64,000 nucleotides of DNA from CAZEQJ01 sp964514385 (GTDB lineage: Bacteria > Bacteroidota > Bacteroidia > Cytophagales > Cyclobacteriaceae): assembly GCA_964514385.1 (NCBI GenBank), contig CAZEQJ010000001.1, positions 1-64,000 on the forward strand, read 5' to 3'. Each line of letters starts with the position of its first letter. Positions within the stretch are counted from its first letter, which is position 1. This document shows positions 16,701-23,908 of the stretch, in pieces. A program made the position numbers and the translations under genes. The notes beneath the pieces are model-generated. The model had not been told where the DNA came from, did no database searches, and was given only the letters and a program-made list of their open reading frames with translations.

Positions 16701-17340
16701 CTTCAATGCCGTACGCATCGAGCAGCATGACCAGTTCCTTATTTTCGAGGTCTGAGGATATCGAATTGGCGATGAGGTAGGTGATAAACAGCAATGCAGA
16801 TCCCGTATATGCGGCCACAATGTTGCGTGTGAGATTGACAAGCCCGAAGAAAATAAACCCCGTGAAGAGCAGGTTGGGCAACAGTATGAGGCCATATGCT
16901 GATATATAGGCCATCGGAATAAAGGGGCCTACAGTTTGCTGGTCGACCCAGGGCATGGCTGATCCGAGTATGATGCCCAGTGCAATGCTCAGGAATATCA
17001 AGACCAGTATGATATAACTGCCGATGAAGCGGCCAAAAAGATAGGAAGAGCGTGAAAAAGGTAGCGAAAAAATAAAAGTTGAGGCCTTATGCTCAAGGTC
17101 ACGGTATACCGGGACGCCCATTACTGCCGACGTTACAAAGATGCCAAACACGCTCAGTATGGATACAAATAACCCGATGATGTAGGGGCTGTTGACATTG
17201 ATATTGCCTGTGGCACCGCCAATCGTAACGAAATCTGAACTTATTGCCAGAAAGCTAAATAAGAAAAAGATAAAGAAGTAAATGTAGGTCGCCGGACGCC
17301 GGATCCGGTATCTCAGTTCAAACGAAATAAATTTCCACAT
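13744..17340 (-). CDS. ABC-2 type permease fused to M1-family aminopeptidase
   Basis: A 1198-residue fusion. The N-terminal half (about 1-600) is membrane-embedded, with two sets of hydrophobic segments separated by a charged cytoplasmic stretch near residues 265-300 (RKSGSGKRQKPEAEEDHDE). The C-terminal half is an M1 gluzincin metallopeptidase: HEIAHQWWAHQ near residue 941 supplies two zinc His and the catalytic Glu, and SETMSQY downstream supplies the third ligand. It starts 7 bases past the stop of the ATP-binding protein gene, so the two form one transporter. This architecture is known in Bacteroidota as ABC permease/M1 aminopeptidase; the substrate is not established. I infer that the peptidase faces outward and works on, or with, the exported substrate. 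Confidence 0.9.
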   Translation of the reverse strand: MWKFISFELRYRIRRPATYIYFFIFFLFSFLAISSDFVTIGGATGNINVNSPYIIGLFVSILSVFGIFVTSAVMGVPVYRDLEHKASTFIFSLPFSRSSYLFGRFIGSYIILVLIFLSIALGIILGSAMPWVDQQTVGPFIPMAYISAYGLILLPNLLFTGFIFFGLVNLTRNIVAAYTGSALLFITYLIANSISSDLENKELVMLLDAYGIEAFNQVTRYFTPDEKNTLPVPATSLLVLNRIIWVGLGLAVFLVSYFRFNIPDFIAPSRKSGSGKRQKPEAEEDHDEISIPRPSISLQPAGFLRRMFALGWGDFRAITRDVLFLSILLAGVIFLFLDGWYADQLYGTRVFPETYLMVEIGTFNYILLAFAVLIFFTGELVWKDRRYKMAQIVDATPSPTWMLWGSKFISIFFISILLSILIMIAGMATQTVKGYYLYDINIYLKEIFLNYLPKYLIFATFCFVVHTLANNKFVSFFLIITLFLAFALLLPNIGWDHRLYRFLSIPGYTISKMNGYGHFWVSSFWFTLYWIAFGVILMIVSHLMWVRGTDTQWKNRLKMARRTFAGTTMIFTFVSIGVFLVLGGFIYYNTNVLNEYRTEKAGEKWAVNFEKTYDKFKNIPQPRIVASYVETDLFPADLRLEAEGKYTLVNEWQTTIDSVHILSSRTFKMTDISFDRSFDQAMYDEDYEYRIFYFDPPILPGDTLTMNFGISYAYEGFPLNNAPNGVVYNGSFVNSGIFPSIGYAQNYILRGKRDRRKYDLEPLERLPDVNDSVGRLNTYLGQDGDWIDFETVVSTDKGQVAIAPGYLQREWEEGDRVYFHYKMDAPILNFYSYLSADYEVYEDEFTSPYFNHPVAFQIYYQKGHEYNLERMRDGARQALEYASKNFSPYQHRQARILEFPRYASFAQSFPNTIPYSEAIGFIARVDKDDPEDVDFPFYVTAHEIAHQWWAHQVIGGAVQGATVMSETMSQYTALMVLEKEYGREQMRKFLEYELDRYLSGRAAESERELPLLYNENQGYIHYRKGSVVMYALKEYIGEDSLNAALRRYVEKYAFQDEPPFTNSLEFMSYIREVTPDSLHYLLDDMFEKITLYENRATGATATPKDGGYEVTLDLSVGKYYADTLGRETPEDVNDYIEVGVFADKELTEILYLQKHKLSGGEQTITVQVDKEPARAGIDPYLLLIDRIPDDNVTNVKVE

Positions 17341-17347
17341 GGCTGCA

Positions 17348-18217
17348 TTAGTTTAAGTGAACCTTTGAAAAATAAACATCCTCCAGTGAAGGGCTTACCT
17401 CTTCAAATTCAGGAGCAGGGCGTGAATCGCTCACCACATGTACAATCTTTCTTCCCATAGAGAGGGTGCTTGAGATGACGGTGAATTGTTTCTCGATTTC
17501 TTCAACTTTATCTTTCTCCGCCGTCACTTTCCATATTTTTCCTTCCATGTCGTGCATCAGTTTTGCCGGGTTGCCACTGGCTATGACCTGGCCTTTGTTG
17601 ATAATGGCCATGTTATTGCAGAGGTTACTTACATCATCTACAATATGCGTTGAGAGAATTACGATGGTATTTTCCCCAATCTCACTCAGCAGGTTATGAA
17701 ATCGGTTTCTTTCTGTTGGGTCAAGACCGGCGGTAGGCTCATCGACGATGATCAGTCTGGGGTTGCCAAGCAATGCCTGAGCTATGCCAAACCGCTGGAG
17801 CATACCACCGGAATATGTACCAAGGTTCTTTTTACGTACGTCATACAGATTTACCTTTTGCAGTAAAGCCGCAACCAGCTGCTTTCGCTCATTTTTATTG
17901 ATTACTCCTTTAAGCGATGCGATATGGTCGAGCATCATCTCGGCAGATACCCGTGGGTAGACACCAAATTCCTGTGGAAGGTAACCCAGCAATTTTCTGA
18001 CTTCATTTTTCTGACGCAGCACATCAATGTCACCGAGTGTAACCGAACCCTGATCAGCCTCCTGCAGGGTAGCTATTGTACGCATGAGCGAGGATTTGCC
18101 GGCACCGTTCGGTCCTAGTAGGCCAAACATACCCTGAGGGATTTCAAGGTTTACATTTTGCAAGGCCCTGACGCCATTGCCATAGGTTTTGGAAAGGTTT
18201 TCTATTTTGAGCTCCAT
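17348..18217 (-). CDS. ABC transporter ATP-binding protein
   Basis: A 289-residue ATPase with Walker A GPNGAGKSS (35-43), a Q-loop in GYLPQEFG, the signature TYSGGMLQR, Walker B LIIVDEPTAGLDP and the switch His in LSTHIVDD. The N-terminus MELKIENLSKTYGNGVRAL is typical, so I use the ATG at 18217 and not the one at 18250. It belongs with the permease/peptidase encoded 7 bases downstream, which it powers on the cytoplasmic face. Confidence 0.93.
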   Translation of the reverse strand: MELKIENLSKTYGNGVRALQNVNLEIPQGMFGLLGPNGAGKSSLMRTIATLQEADQGSVTLGDIDVLRQKNEVRKLLGYLPQEFGVYPRVSAEMMLDHIASLKGVINKNERKQLVAALLQKVNLYDVRKKNLGTYSGGMLQRFGIAQALLGNPRLIIVDEPTAGLDPTERNRFHNLLSEIGENTIVILSTHIVDDVSNLCNNMAIINKGQVIASGNPAKLMHDMEGKIWKVTAEKDKVEEIEKQFTVISSTLSMGRKIVHVVSDSRPAPEFEEVSPSLEDVYFSKVHLN

Positions 18218-18315
18218 GATTAAAAATTTTATACCACTAAGATGAATCATCCCGTCATATAATTACAAACAAATGACAACCGGTGATAAAGTTATTTAAA
18301 TGGTGACAGCAGGTG

Positions 18316-18462
18316 TCAGGGTTTGTATTTACAACCTATCCCGGCCAGCTGACCACCCAAGGCTACGTGGTGTGAGATGTAGTCCTGATAGAGTCGGCCC
18401 TTTACCCAGCCTTTTGACATCTGATCGATTTTAAAGTTTGGCGATGTGGTGTAATTTAGCAT
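18316..18462 (-). CDS. Possible 48-residue small protein
   Basis: A short ORF starting MLNYTTSPNFKIDQM and ending in GGQLAGIGCKYKP, too short for routine gene finding. The composition (Lys, Tyr, Gly, His, one Cys) looks protein-like. It fills most of the gap between the ABC ATPase and galE and starts only 14 bases from the divergent galE start codon. That is also the reason for doubt: a galE promoter should lie here, and a TAnnTTTG-like element (TAATTTAG, 18452-18459, plus strand) is present. I do not recognise a family. Confidence 0.3.
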   Translation of the reverse strand: MLNYTTSPNFKIDQMSKGWVKGRLYQDYISHHVALGGQLAGIGCKYKP

Positions 18463-18476
18463 CCTAACGAAATAGC

Positions 18477-19469
18477 ATGAGCAAGCATCTATTGATTACC
18501 GGTGGTGCCGGATATATTGGTTCACATACAGTAAAGCTGCTGAGCGAGCATAATTACAAGATTACCGTGATCGATAACCTGGTTTACGGACATGAAGAAG
18601 CCATCCCCCCTAATATCCGGCTTATAAAGGGAGACATCGGCGACCTTAAGGTGATAGAGCCTTTATTTGAATCCAATGAATTTGATGCTGTGCTTCATTT
18701 TGCTGCCTATGCTTACGTAGGGGAATCGGTACAGAATCCGTCAAAATACTACCATAATAATCTTCAGGCGCCGCTCAACCTGCTGGACACCATGGTAAAA
18801 TACAACTGCAGGAATTTTATCTTTTCTTCTACGTGTGCAACATATGGAAACCCGCAATATGTCCCCATTGATGAAAAACATCCACAGAACCCGATCAACC
18901 CATATGGCATGAGTAAGCTGATGCTGGAAAAGATTATCATGGATTATCAGAAAGCCTATGGTATGCAGTATGTTTTTCTGAGGTATTTTAATGCAAGTGG
19001 TGCTGCAAAAGATGGCAGTATTGGAGAAGATCATAACCCGGAGACCCATCTGATCCCGCTCATCCTGGATGCCGCAAATGGTGACCGTGACAATATCACT
19101 GTCTTCGGAACAGACTATGACACCCCCGACGGGTCATGTATACGGGATTATATTCACGTCAATGACCTGGCTACTGCTCACGAAAAAGCGCTTCAGCATC
19201 TTCTGGCAGGGAAGCCATCAGTAGCTGTGAACCTGGGTACAGGTAAAGGCCACTCTGTACTTGAAGTAATCAGGGCAGTGGAAAAAACAACCGGAAAGAA
19301 AGTACCCGTGGTATTTGGTGAACGACGTGAAGGTGATCCTCCGCAGCTGGTAGCCAATGCTGAAAAAGCTGCCAAAGTCCTTGGCTGGAAAGCAGCGATA
19401 ACCGACCTGAATGAGATTGTACGAGATGCGTGGGCCTGGAAATCAGGTCCAAAAAAAGGCCACTACTGA
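18477..19469 (+). CDS. galE: UDP-glucose 4-epimerase
   Basis: A 330-residue extended SDR. The NAD-binding site is TGGAGYIGSHT, the catalytic block is FSSTCATYGNP with N-P-Y-G-M-S-K, and R-D-Y-I-H-V-N-D-L is the late family motif. It interconverts UDP-glucose and UDP-galactose, both to finish the Leloir pathway and to supply UDP-galactose for surface glycans. It lies about 8.5 kb from the mutarotase-galK-galT operon and is transcribed on its own, so its regulation is probably separate. Confidence 0.93.
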   Translation: MSKHLLITGGAGYIGSHTVKLLSEHNYKITVIDNLVYGHEEAIPPNIRLIKGDIGDLKVIEPLFESNEFDAVLHFAAYAYVGESVQNPSKYYHNNLQAPLNLLDTMVKYNCRNFIFSSTCATYGNPQYVPIDEKHPQNPINPYGMSKLMLEKIIMDYQKAYGMQYVFLRYFNASGAAKDGSIGEDHNPETHLIPLILDAANGDRDNITVFGTDYDTPDGSCIRDYIHVNDLATAHEKALQHLLAGKPSVAVNLGTGKGHSVLEVIRAVEKTTGKKVPVVFGERREGDPPQLVANAEKAAKVLGWKAAITDLNEIVRDAWAWKSGPKKGHY

Positions 19470-19470
19470 T

Positions 19471-19929
19471 TTATTTGGGAAATAATATTTTAAGCTGTTC
19501 CCAAAGCTTTAGCTTTAGTTGCTTATCCTGGTCGAGTTTATGAAGCGGATCAGCTGAGAGCCATTTATACGTAACTTTTTGTTCAACTTTATACGTAACT
19601 TCCAGGGCTGCAAAGTCGAGGATCACGCGGACATTGGCGGGAAAAGAAGTCGGCACCTGGTCCGGTGCAATCACGGAAACATGGTCAAAGCTCAGGTCAA
19701 CAGAGCGGAGGATATTCAAAAGTAAATTGTAGGCTCTCTCGTCAGGTTTTGGTGTTATCACCACAACAGGCAGGAGATCTATCATGTCAGCACCATCCTC
19801 TACATCGTCAGTTACTTCTGTTTTTAATGCCTCGTGCCTCGGTGTGGCTGAAACGGACTTACGGTCAGGAATCAGGTAGATAGGGTCATTATAAAGGCGG
19901 ACGAGGTATGAAGGATCGATTTTAGTCAT
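19471..19929 (-). CDS. Hypothetical protein coupled to a thioesterase gene
   Basis: A 152-residue soluble protein, MTKIDPSYLVRLYNDPIY at the N-terminus, with no signal peptide or membrane segment. A central stretch (LLPVVVITPKPDERAYNLL) and a C-terminal D-K-Q-L-K-L-K-L-W-E-Q-L-K end recall the small uracil-glycosylase-like folds found in polymerase III psi-type proteins of Bacteroidota. That is only a loose visual resemblance. It overlaps the thioesterase gene by 8 bases, so the two are likely translated together. Function unknown. Confidence 0.65.
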   Translation of the reverse strand: MTKIDPSYLVRLYNDPIYLIPDRKSVSATPRHEALKTEVTDDVEDGADMIDLLPVVVITPKPDERAYNLLLNILRSVDLSFDHVSVIAPDQVPTSFPANVRVILDFAALEVTYKVEQKVTYKWLSADPLHKLDQDKQLKLKLWEQLKILFPK

Positions 19930-20440
19930 TGTTAAAAAAGAGGTTTTTCAGTTCTGATGCGTCATCCGGCTTCATTCGCTTGGCAAGAATAAGGCGCAGC
20001 TGACGTCGGCGTAGTGCTCCATCAAATAGTTCTTTCTCCTCCTCCGTTTCCGGCTCAGCGCCTACGACTTTTACCGGTTTTTCATGTTCATCCACAGCAA
20101 CGAAGGTAAAGAAGGCCGAGTTGGTAAGTTCCTTTTTGTTGGATGGGATGTCTTCCGCGTATACCCTGATGTATACCTCCATGGAGGTATTAAAAGCTCG
20201 GGTAACCTGAGCTTCCAGGGTGACGACATTTCCAAGAGGTATACTATTCTGAAAAGAAATATTATCTACAGAGGCGGTTACCACGCTGCTGTTAGAATGA
20301 CGTTGGGCTGAGATGGCAGATACAATATCCATCCAGTGCATCAGGCGCCCACCCATCAGGTTATTCAGTGTATTTGTGTCATTGGGCAGGACCAGTTCGG
20401 TCATGGTGACCCTTGATTCTTTTACAGATTTGCTATTCAT
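19922..20440 (-). CDS. Acyl-CoA thioesterase (hotdog fold)
   Basis: A 172-residue single-hotdog thioesterase. The region TNTLNNLMGGRLMHWMDIVSAISA, followed by S-S-V-V-T-A-S-V-D-N-I-S-F, matches the acyl-CoA hydrolase (YciA/ACOT) type, with the active-site Asp expected in the central helix at W-M-D. It hydrolyses acyl-CoA to free fatty acid and CoA in the cytoplasm; chain length is not predictable. The Lys/Arg-rich C-terminal tail (R-R-R-Q-L-R onward) extends past the hotdog core. It overlaps the next gene by 8 bases and follows pcm by 9 bases, so pcm-thioesterase-hypothetical form one operon. Confidence 0.85.
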   Translation of the reverse strand: MNSKSVKESRVTMTELVLPNDTNTLNNLMGGRLMHWMDIVSAISAQRHSNSSVVTASVDNISFQNSIPLGNVVTLEAQVTRAFNTSMEVYIRVYAEDIPSNKKELTNSAFFTFVAVDEHEKPVKVVGAEPETEEEKELFDGALRRRQLRLILAKRMKPDDASELKNLFFNND

Positions 20441-20449
20441 AGGTTTTTA

Positions 20450-21100
20450 CTATTCTTTCCAGCCTTCCCGGCCGATAAGCGGCACAAAGCTAAAGTTTTC
20501 ATGTACAATTTCATTGATTTCGCCGTCCGGTGCCTTATGTATTTCCATCATTTTCTGCGTTTTCCGATCACCCACCGGTATGATAAGGATACCCTGAGGA
20601 GCAAGCTGGCCGATCAGGGAAGCAGGTACTACGGGAGCTCCGGCAGTAACGATGATGCGGTCATAAGGTGCAAACGCCGGGAGCCCGCGGCTGCCATCAC
20701 CGAGAAAAAACCTTGGGCGGTAGCCCATTCGGGGGAGCAATTTTCGGGCTTTCTCAAATAAAGGTTTGCTTACTTCAATGGTATATACATTAGCTCCCAT
20801 GGCACAAAGGATGCAGGCCTGATAGCCCGATCCGGTGCCTACCTCGAGTACTTTCATACCGGGTGCAATGCGTAGCTTCTCGGTTTGAAAAGCTACAGTA
20901 AAGGGCTGTGATATGGTTTGGCCGTATCCAATAGGAAAGGCCTTATCCTGATAGGCATGCTCGAGAAAGGCCTGGTCAAAGAAAAAATGGCGGGGCACCT
21001 CACTTACCGCATCGAGTACAGCCTGGCTGGTAATCCCTTTTTCCTGAATTTTATTTACCAGTGCCTTTCGTAATCCTTTATGCCGATAATTATCTTCCAC
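20450..21100 (-). CDS. pcm: Protein-L-isoaspartate O-methyltransferase
   Basis: A 216-residue SAM-dependent methyltransferase with the PCMT hallmarks: QTISQP (61-66), the SAM motif VLEVGTGSGYQA (84-95) and later D-R-I-I-V-T-A-G-A-P. It methylates isoaspartyl residues in aged proteins and starts their repair. The start codon is GTG at 21100; the family N-terminus (E-D-N-Y-R-H-K-G-L-R) begins right there, so no later start fits. A perfect -7 element (TACTTTTG) ends only 4 bases before the GTG, which would make the message almost leaderless. Confidence 0.93.
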   Translation of the reverse strand: MEDNYRHKGLRKALVNKIQEKGITSQAVLDAVSEVPRHFFFDQAFLEHAYQDKAFPIGYGQTISQPFTVAFQTEKLRIAPGMKVLEVGTGSGYQACILCAMGANVYTIEVSKPLFEKARKLLPRMGYRPRFFLGDGSRGLPAFAPYDRIIVTAGAPVVPASLIGQLAPQGILIIPVGDRKTQKMMEIHKAPDGEINEIVHENFSFVPLIGREGWKE

Positions 21101-21104
21101 ACCA

Positions 21105-21112
21105 CAAAAGTA
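21105..21112 (-). promoter_or_regulatory. -7 promoter element for pcm
   Basis: TACTTTTG on the minus strand, an exact TAnnTTTG, 4 bases before the GTG start. Divergent from the ribE element 31 bases away. Confidence 0.45.
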
Positions 21113-21143
21113 CCAAGAATTAAGAGATACTGAATTGTAATTC

Positions 21144-21151
21144 TATTTTTG
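21144..21151 (+). promoter_or_regulatory. -7 promoter element for ribE
   Basis: TATTTTTG, an exact TAnnTTTG, about 46 bases before the ribE ATG. No clear -33 match. I see no FMN riboswitch; the roughly 40-base leader is too short for one. Confidence 0.45.
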
Positions 21152-21197
21152 CATCAGATTAAATGCCCCTGACGTATTCACATATAAAAGAAAGACT

Positions 21198-21791
21198 ATG
21201 TTCACCGGAATAATTGAGACCATTGGAACCGTAGAGGAAGTAAAAGCCGAAGGCACAAACAAACATTTCAGGATTTCATGCCCGCTCACAACCGAATTTC
21301 ATATTGACCAAAGCATTTGCCATAATGGTGTATGTCTGACCGTGACGGCAGTAGAGAAGGACAGCTACTGGGTGACGGCCGTAGACGAAACATTAAAAAA
21401 GAGTAATCTTGGTGACTGGCAGAAAGGCCATCTCGTGAACATTGAGCGTAGTATGCCAGCCAACGGAAGGTTTGACGGCCATATCGTCCAGGGCCACGTG
21501 GATGGCACAGCAGTATGCACCTCCGTCATGGAACAGGATGGCTCCTGGATTTACACCTTCCGACATGATTATAAACACGCATTAATCGTCGAAAAAGGCT
21601 CCATTTGCGTCAATGGCATCAGCCTTACCTGCTTTGATATTACCGATCATACATTTTCTGTAGCCATTATTCCCTACACGTATGAACACACAAATTTGAA
21701 GGAAGTTGTGGAGGGAACTCGCATAAATCTTGAATTTGACATTGTAGGTAAGTATATTTCACGCATAAACCAGCAAAACCCTCCAGCATGA
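21198..21791 (+). CDS. ribE: Riboflavin synthase alpha subunit
   Basis: A 197-residue protein starting MFTGIIETIGTVEEV, the invariant N-terminus of riboflavin synthase, with two lumazine-binding barrels (C-H-N-G-V-C-L-T-V in the first, K-G-S-I-C-V-N-G-I-S-L-T in the second). It converts two molecules of 6,7-dimethyl-8-ribityllumazine to riboflavin plus the pyrimidinedione. Other rib genes are not in the window. The stop overlaps the next gene's start in ATGA, linking it to a LytTR regulator. Confidence 0.96.
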   Translation: MFTGIIETIGTVEEVKAEGTNKHFRISCPLTTEFHIDQSICHNGVCLTVTAVEKDSYWVTAVDETLKKSNLGDWQKGHLVNIERSMPANGRFDGHIVQGHVDGTAVCTSVMEQDGSWIYTFRHDYKHALIVEKGSICVNGISLTCFDITDHTFSVAIIPYTYEHTNLKEVVEGTRINLEFDIVGKYISRINQQNPPA

Positions 21792-22483
21792 AACTTGACT
21801 GCATGATCGTGGATGATGAGGATGTTTCAAGAAAAATTGTCAAACAATTTGTTGAAAAAACCTCCTTTCTTAATCTGATACACGAGTGTGAGAACGGTAA
21901 AGAAGCCGCTGACATTCTTGCTTCCAACGGAAGTGTTGATATTCTCTTTCTTGATATCCGTATGCCGGAGATGAGTGGCATCGATCTGATTAAATCTCTG
22001 GACGGCATGTACGAAGTGATTCTGATCACCTCCGACCGCAGCTATGCCATTGAGGGGTATGACCTGTCCGTAACGGATTACCTGATCAAACCCATTGATT
22101 ACGAGCGCTTTTTGCAGGCCGCCAATAAGGCCAAAGCCAACCTGGAGCTGTATAAATCGACCGCTGACGAGCAAAAAGACATCTATGTCAAGACGGATGC
22201 GAAGATTGTCAAGATAAATCTAGACGAAATCCTGTTTATAGAAGCGCTGGCGGACTACATCATCATCAAGACCGCAGATACACGTTATATTGTGCATTCT
22301 ACCATGAAGGGCATTGAGTCGCGTCTGCCTAAGAAAAGTTTTATACGGGTACACCGGAGTTATATAGTTAATCTGGATAAAATCGAGTCTTTGCAGGATA
22401 TGACGATTGTGATTGGCGAAAAATTCATCCCGATTGGTGCTTCTTACAAGACCAACCTTTTCGATCGGCTTAATTTCCTGTAA
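21788..22483 (+). CDS. LytTR-family response regulator
   Basis: A 231-residue two-domain regulator. The receiver domain has the acidic pocket D9-D10 and the phospho-acceptor Asp56 (FLDIRMPEMSG), with Lys near residue 104 (D-Y-L-I-K-P). The C-terminal LytTR DNA-binding domain begins near residue 135 (V-K-T-D-A-K-I-V-K-I-N) and includes RVHRSYIVNLDKIES. It binds DNA as a transcription factor when phosphorylated; no histidine kinase gene is adjacent, so its partner is encoded elsewhere. It overlaps ribE by 4 bases, and its last 40 bases overlap the 3' end of the convergent PAP2 gene. Confidence 0.93.
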   Translation: MKLDCMIVDDEDVSRKIVKQFVEKTSFLNLIHECENGKEAADILASNGSVDILFLDIRMPEMSGIDLIKSLDGMYEVILITSDRSYAIEGYDLSVTDYLIKPIDYERFLQAANKAKANLELYKSTADEQKDIYVKTDAKIVKINLDEILFIEALADYIIIKTADTRYIVHSTMKGIESRLPKKSFIRVHRSYIVNLDKIESLQDMTIVIGEKFIPIGASYKTNLFDRLNFL

Positions 22484-22989
22484 ACAATTACCAGCAGCCA
22501 GGCGATCAATGCGCCGATTACGGCTCCTGCTATTACATCCGTTGGGAAATGTTTACCCAGGTAAATGCGGCTATACCCTACCATTATGGCCCAGAACAAT
22601 AATAAAAAGGCCCATTTTTTTCGATACAGTAGCAATATAAAAACAGCCAGTGTCATGGTATTGGCAGCGTGGGATGATGCAAAGCCGTACGTACTGCCGC
22701 AGCCTTCAATGGCACGGACATTCAGGTCATCACGATGGCAGGGCCGCTCCTGCATAGTTGCTGGTTTCAAAATGCCGGAAGTGATCCTATCACTAAAAAA
22801 TACGGATAGCACAAGCAGTGGCACAACCATCCAGGCTTTTTTTCTGAATGTGATGATCAGTAGTGTTAGCAGGAAAAGGTAAAGAGGTGTCCATACCCAC
22901 TTATCACTAAGGAAGAGCATTATATGATCCAGCCAGGGTGTATGGTGCTGATTGATCAGGTATAATATATCAACATCGAGCGGAAACAT
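22444..22989 (-). CDS. PAP2-superfamily membrane phosphatase
   Basis: A 181-residue integral membrane protein with about five hydrophobic segments and the three PAP2 motifs: K-P-A-T-M-Q-E-R-P near residue 75, a SSHA version of the PSGH motif near 105, and S-R-I-Y-L-G-K-H-F-P-T-D near 140-151. Members dephosphorylate lipid phosphates such as undecaprenyl pyrophosphate or phosphatidate on the outer face of the inner membrane; which one is not decidable here. Its start shares one base with the hemF stop (TGATG), so they are co-translated. The 3' end overlaps the LytTR gene by 40 bases. Confidence 0.88.
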   Translation of the reverse strand: MFPLDVDILYLINQHHTPWLDHIMLFLSDKWVWTPLYLFLLTLLIITFRKKAWMVVPLLVLSVFFSDRITSGILKPATMQERPCHRDDLNVRAIEGCGSTYGFASSHAANTMTLAVFILLLYRKKWAFLLLFWAIMVGYSRIYLGKHFPTDVIAGAVIGALIAWLLVIVYRKLSRSKRLVL

Positions 22990-23876
22990 CAGATGTTAAT
23001 CCAGTCCACATCTTTCTTTAATAGAGCCAGCGTTGCTGCTTCGGTTGTACCTTCTTCTGGCTGGTGGTTGTAAAACCATTGTGCTGTTGGCGGCAGGCTC
23101 ATCAGTATGGACTCGGTACGACCGTTTGTCTCCAGTCCAAACTTCGTTCCACGGTCGAGTACCAGATTAAATTCCACGTACCTGCCGCGGCGGATGTATT
23201 GCCAGTTTTTGTGTTCCTCTGTAAAAGGCTTCTCCCGGTTTAGCTGCATCAGATGCGTATATACCGGTGCAAAGGCATTGCCAACATCCTGTACGAATGC
23301 CCATGTACCGTCTTTATCCTGGTCGAGATAGTCAAAAAAGATGCCGCCTACGCCGCGTGTTTCCTGGCGGTGCAGGATATAGAAATAATCATCCGCCCAT
23401 TTTTTGAGGTGATCATAATCCTGTCCGTGGGTGTCACACACCTGTTTCAGCTGTTGGTGAAACCATGATGCCTGATCGCGATCGACATAGTGTGGTGTCA
23501 GGTCGATACCACCTCCAAACCAGAAGCGGCCCGAGCTCATCTCAAAATACCGCACATTCATATGGATGATCGGTACCATGGGATGAGAAGGATGCATCAC
23601 TATGGATACACCGGTGGCAAAAAAATCCGTATTTACATCCACCTTCATCTGCTGCTGCATTTTTTCCGGAAGCTTCCCCCATACGGCAGAGAAGTTTACT
23701 CCCCCTTTTTCGATCACGTTACCTTCTGAAAGTACGCGCGAGCGTCCGCCGCCGCCACCATCACGATCCCATTTATCTTCAATAAATTTCCCTTTGCCGT
23801 CCGCTGCTTCGATGGCGTTGCAGATATTATCCTGTAAGGTTTCGAGCCAGTTTTTTATCTCCTCCTTTTGTACCAT
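22989..23876 (-). CDS. hemF: Oxygen-dependent coproporphyrinogen III oxidase
   Basis: A 295-residue HemF, close to the usual 300. Recognisable blocks are DRDGGGGGRSRVL, G-V-N-F-S-A-V-W-G, FWFGGGIDLTPHYV, R-G-V-G-G-I-F-F-D-Y-L and RRGRYVEFNLVLDRGTKFGL. It decarboxylates coproporphyrinogen III to protoporphyrinogen IX with molecular oxygen, the aerobic step of haem synthesis, which implies an aerobic lifestyle. Other hem genes are not nearby. It lies 32 bases past the polymerase gene and is followed by PAP2 with a one-base overlap. Confidence 0.96.
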   Translation of the reverse strand: MVQKEEIKNWLETLQDNICNAIEAADGKGKFIEDKWDRDGGGGGRSRVLSEGNVIEKGGVNFSAVWGKLPEKMQQQMKVDVNTDFFATGVSIVMHPSHPMVPIIHMNVRYFEMSSGRFWFGGGIDLTPHYVDRDQASWFHQQLKQVCDTHGQDYDHLKKWADDYFYILHRQETRGVGGIFFDYLDQDKDGTWAFVQDVGNAFAPVYTHLMQLNREKPFTEEHKNWQYIRRGRYVEFNLVLDRGTKFGLETNGRTESILMSLPPTAQWFYNHQPEEGTTEAATLALLKKDVDWINI

Positions 23877-23908
23877 AATGCAAAAAAGAATAATTCCGTC
23901 CGAATGAC

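Noticed and set aside
21152..21197. FMN riboswitch in the ribE leader
   Set aside because: The leader after the -7 element is only about 40 bases and lacks the conserved RFN stems.
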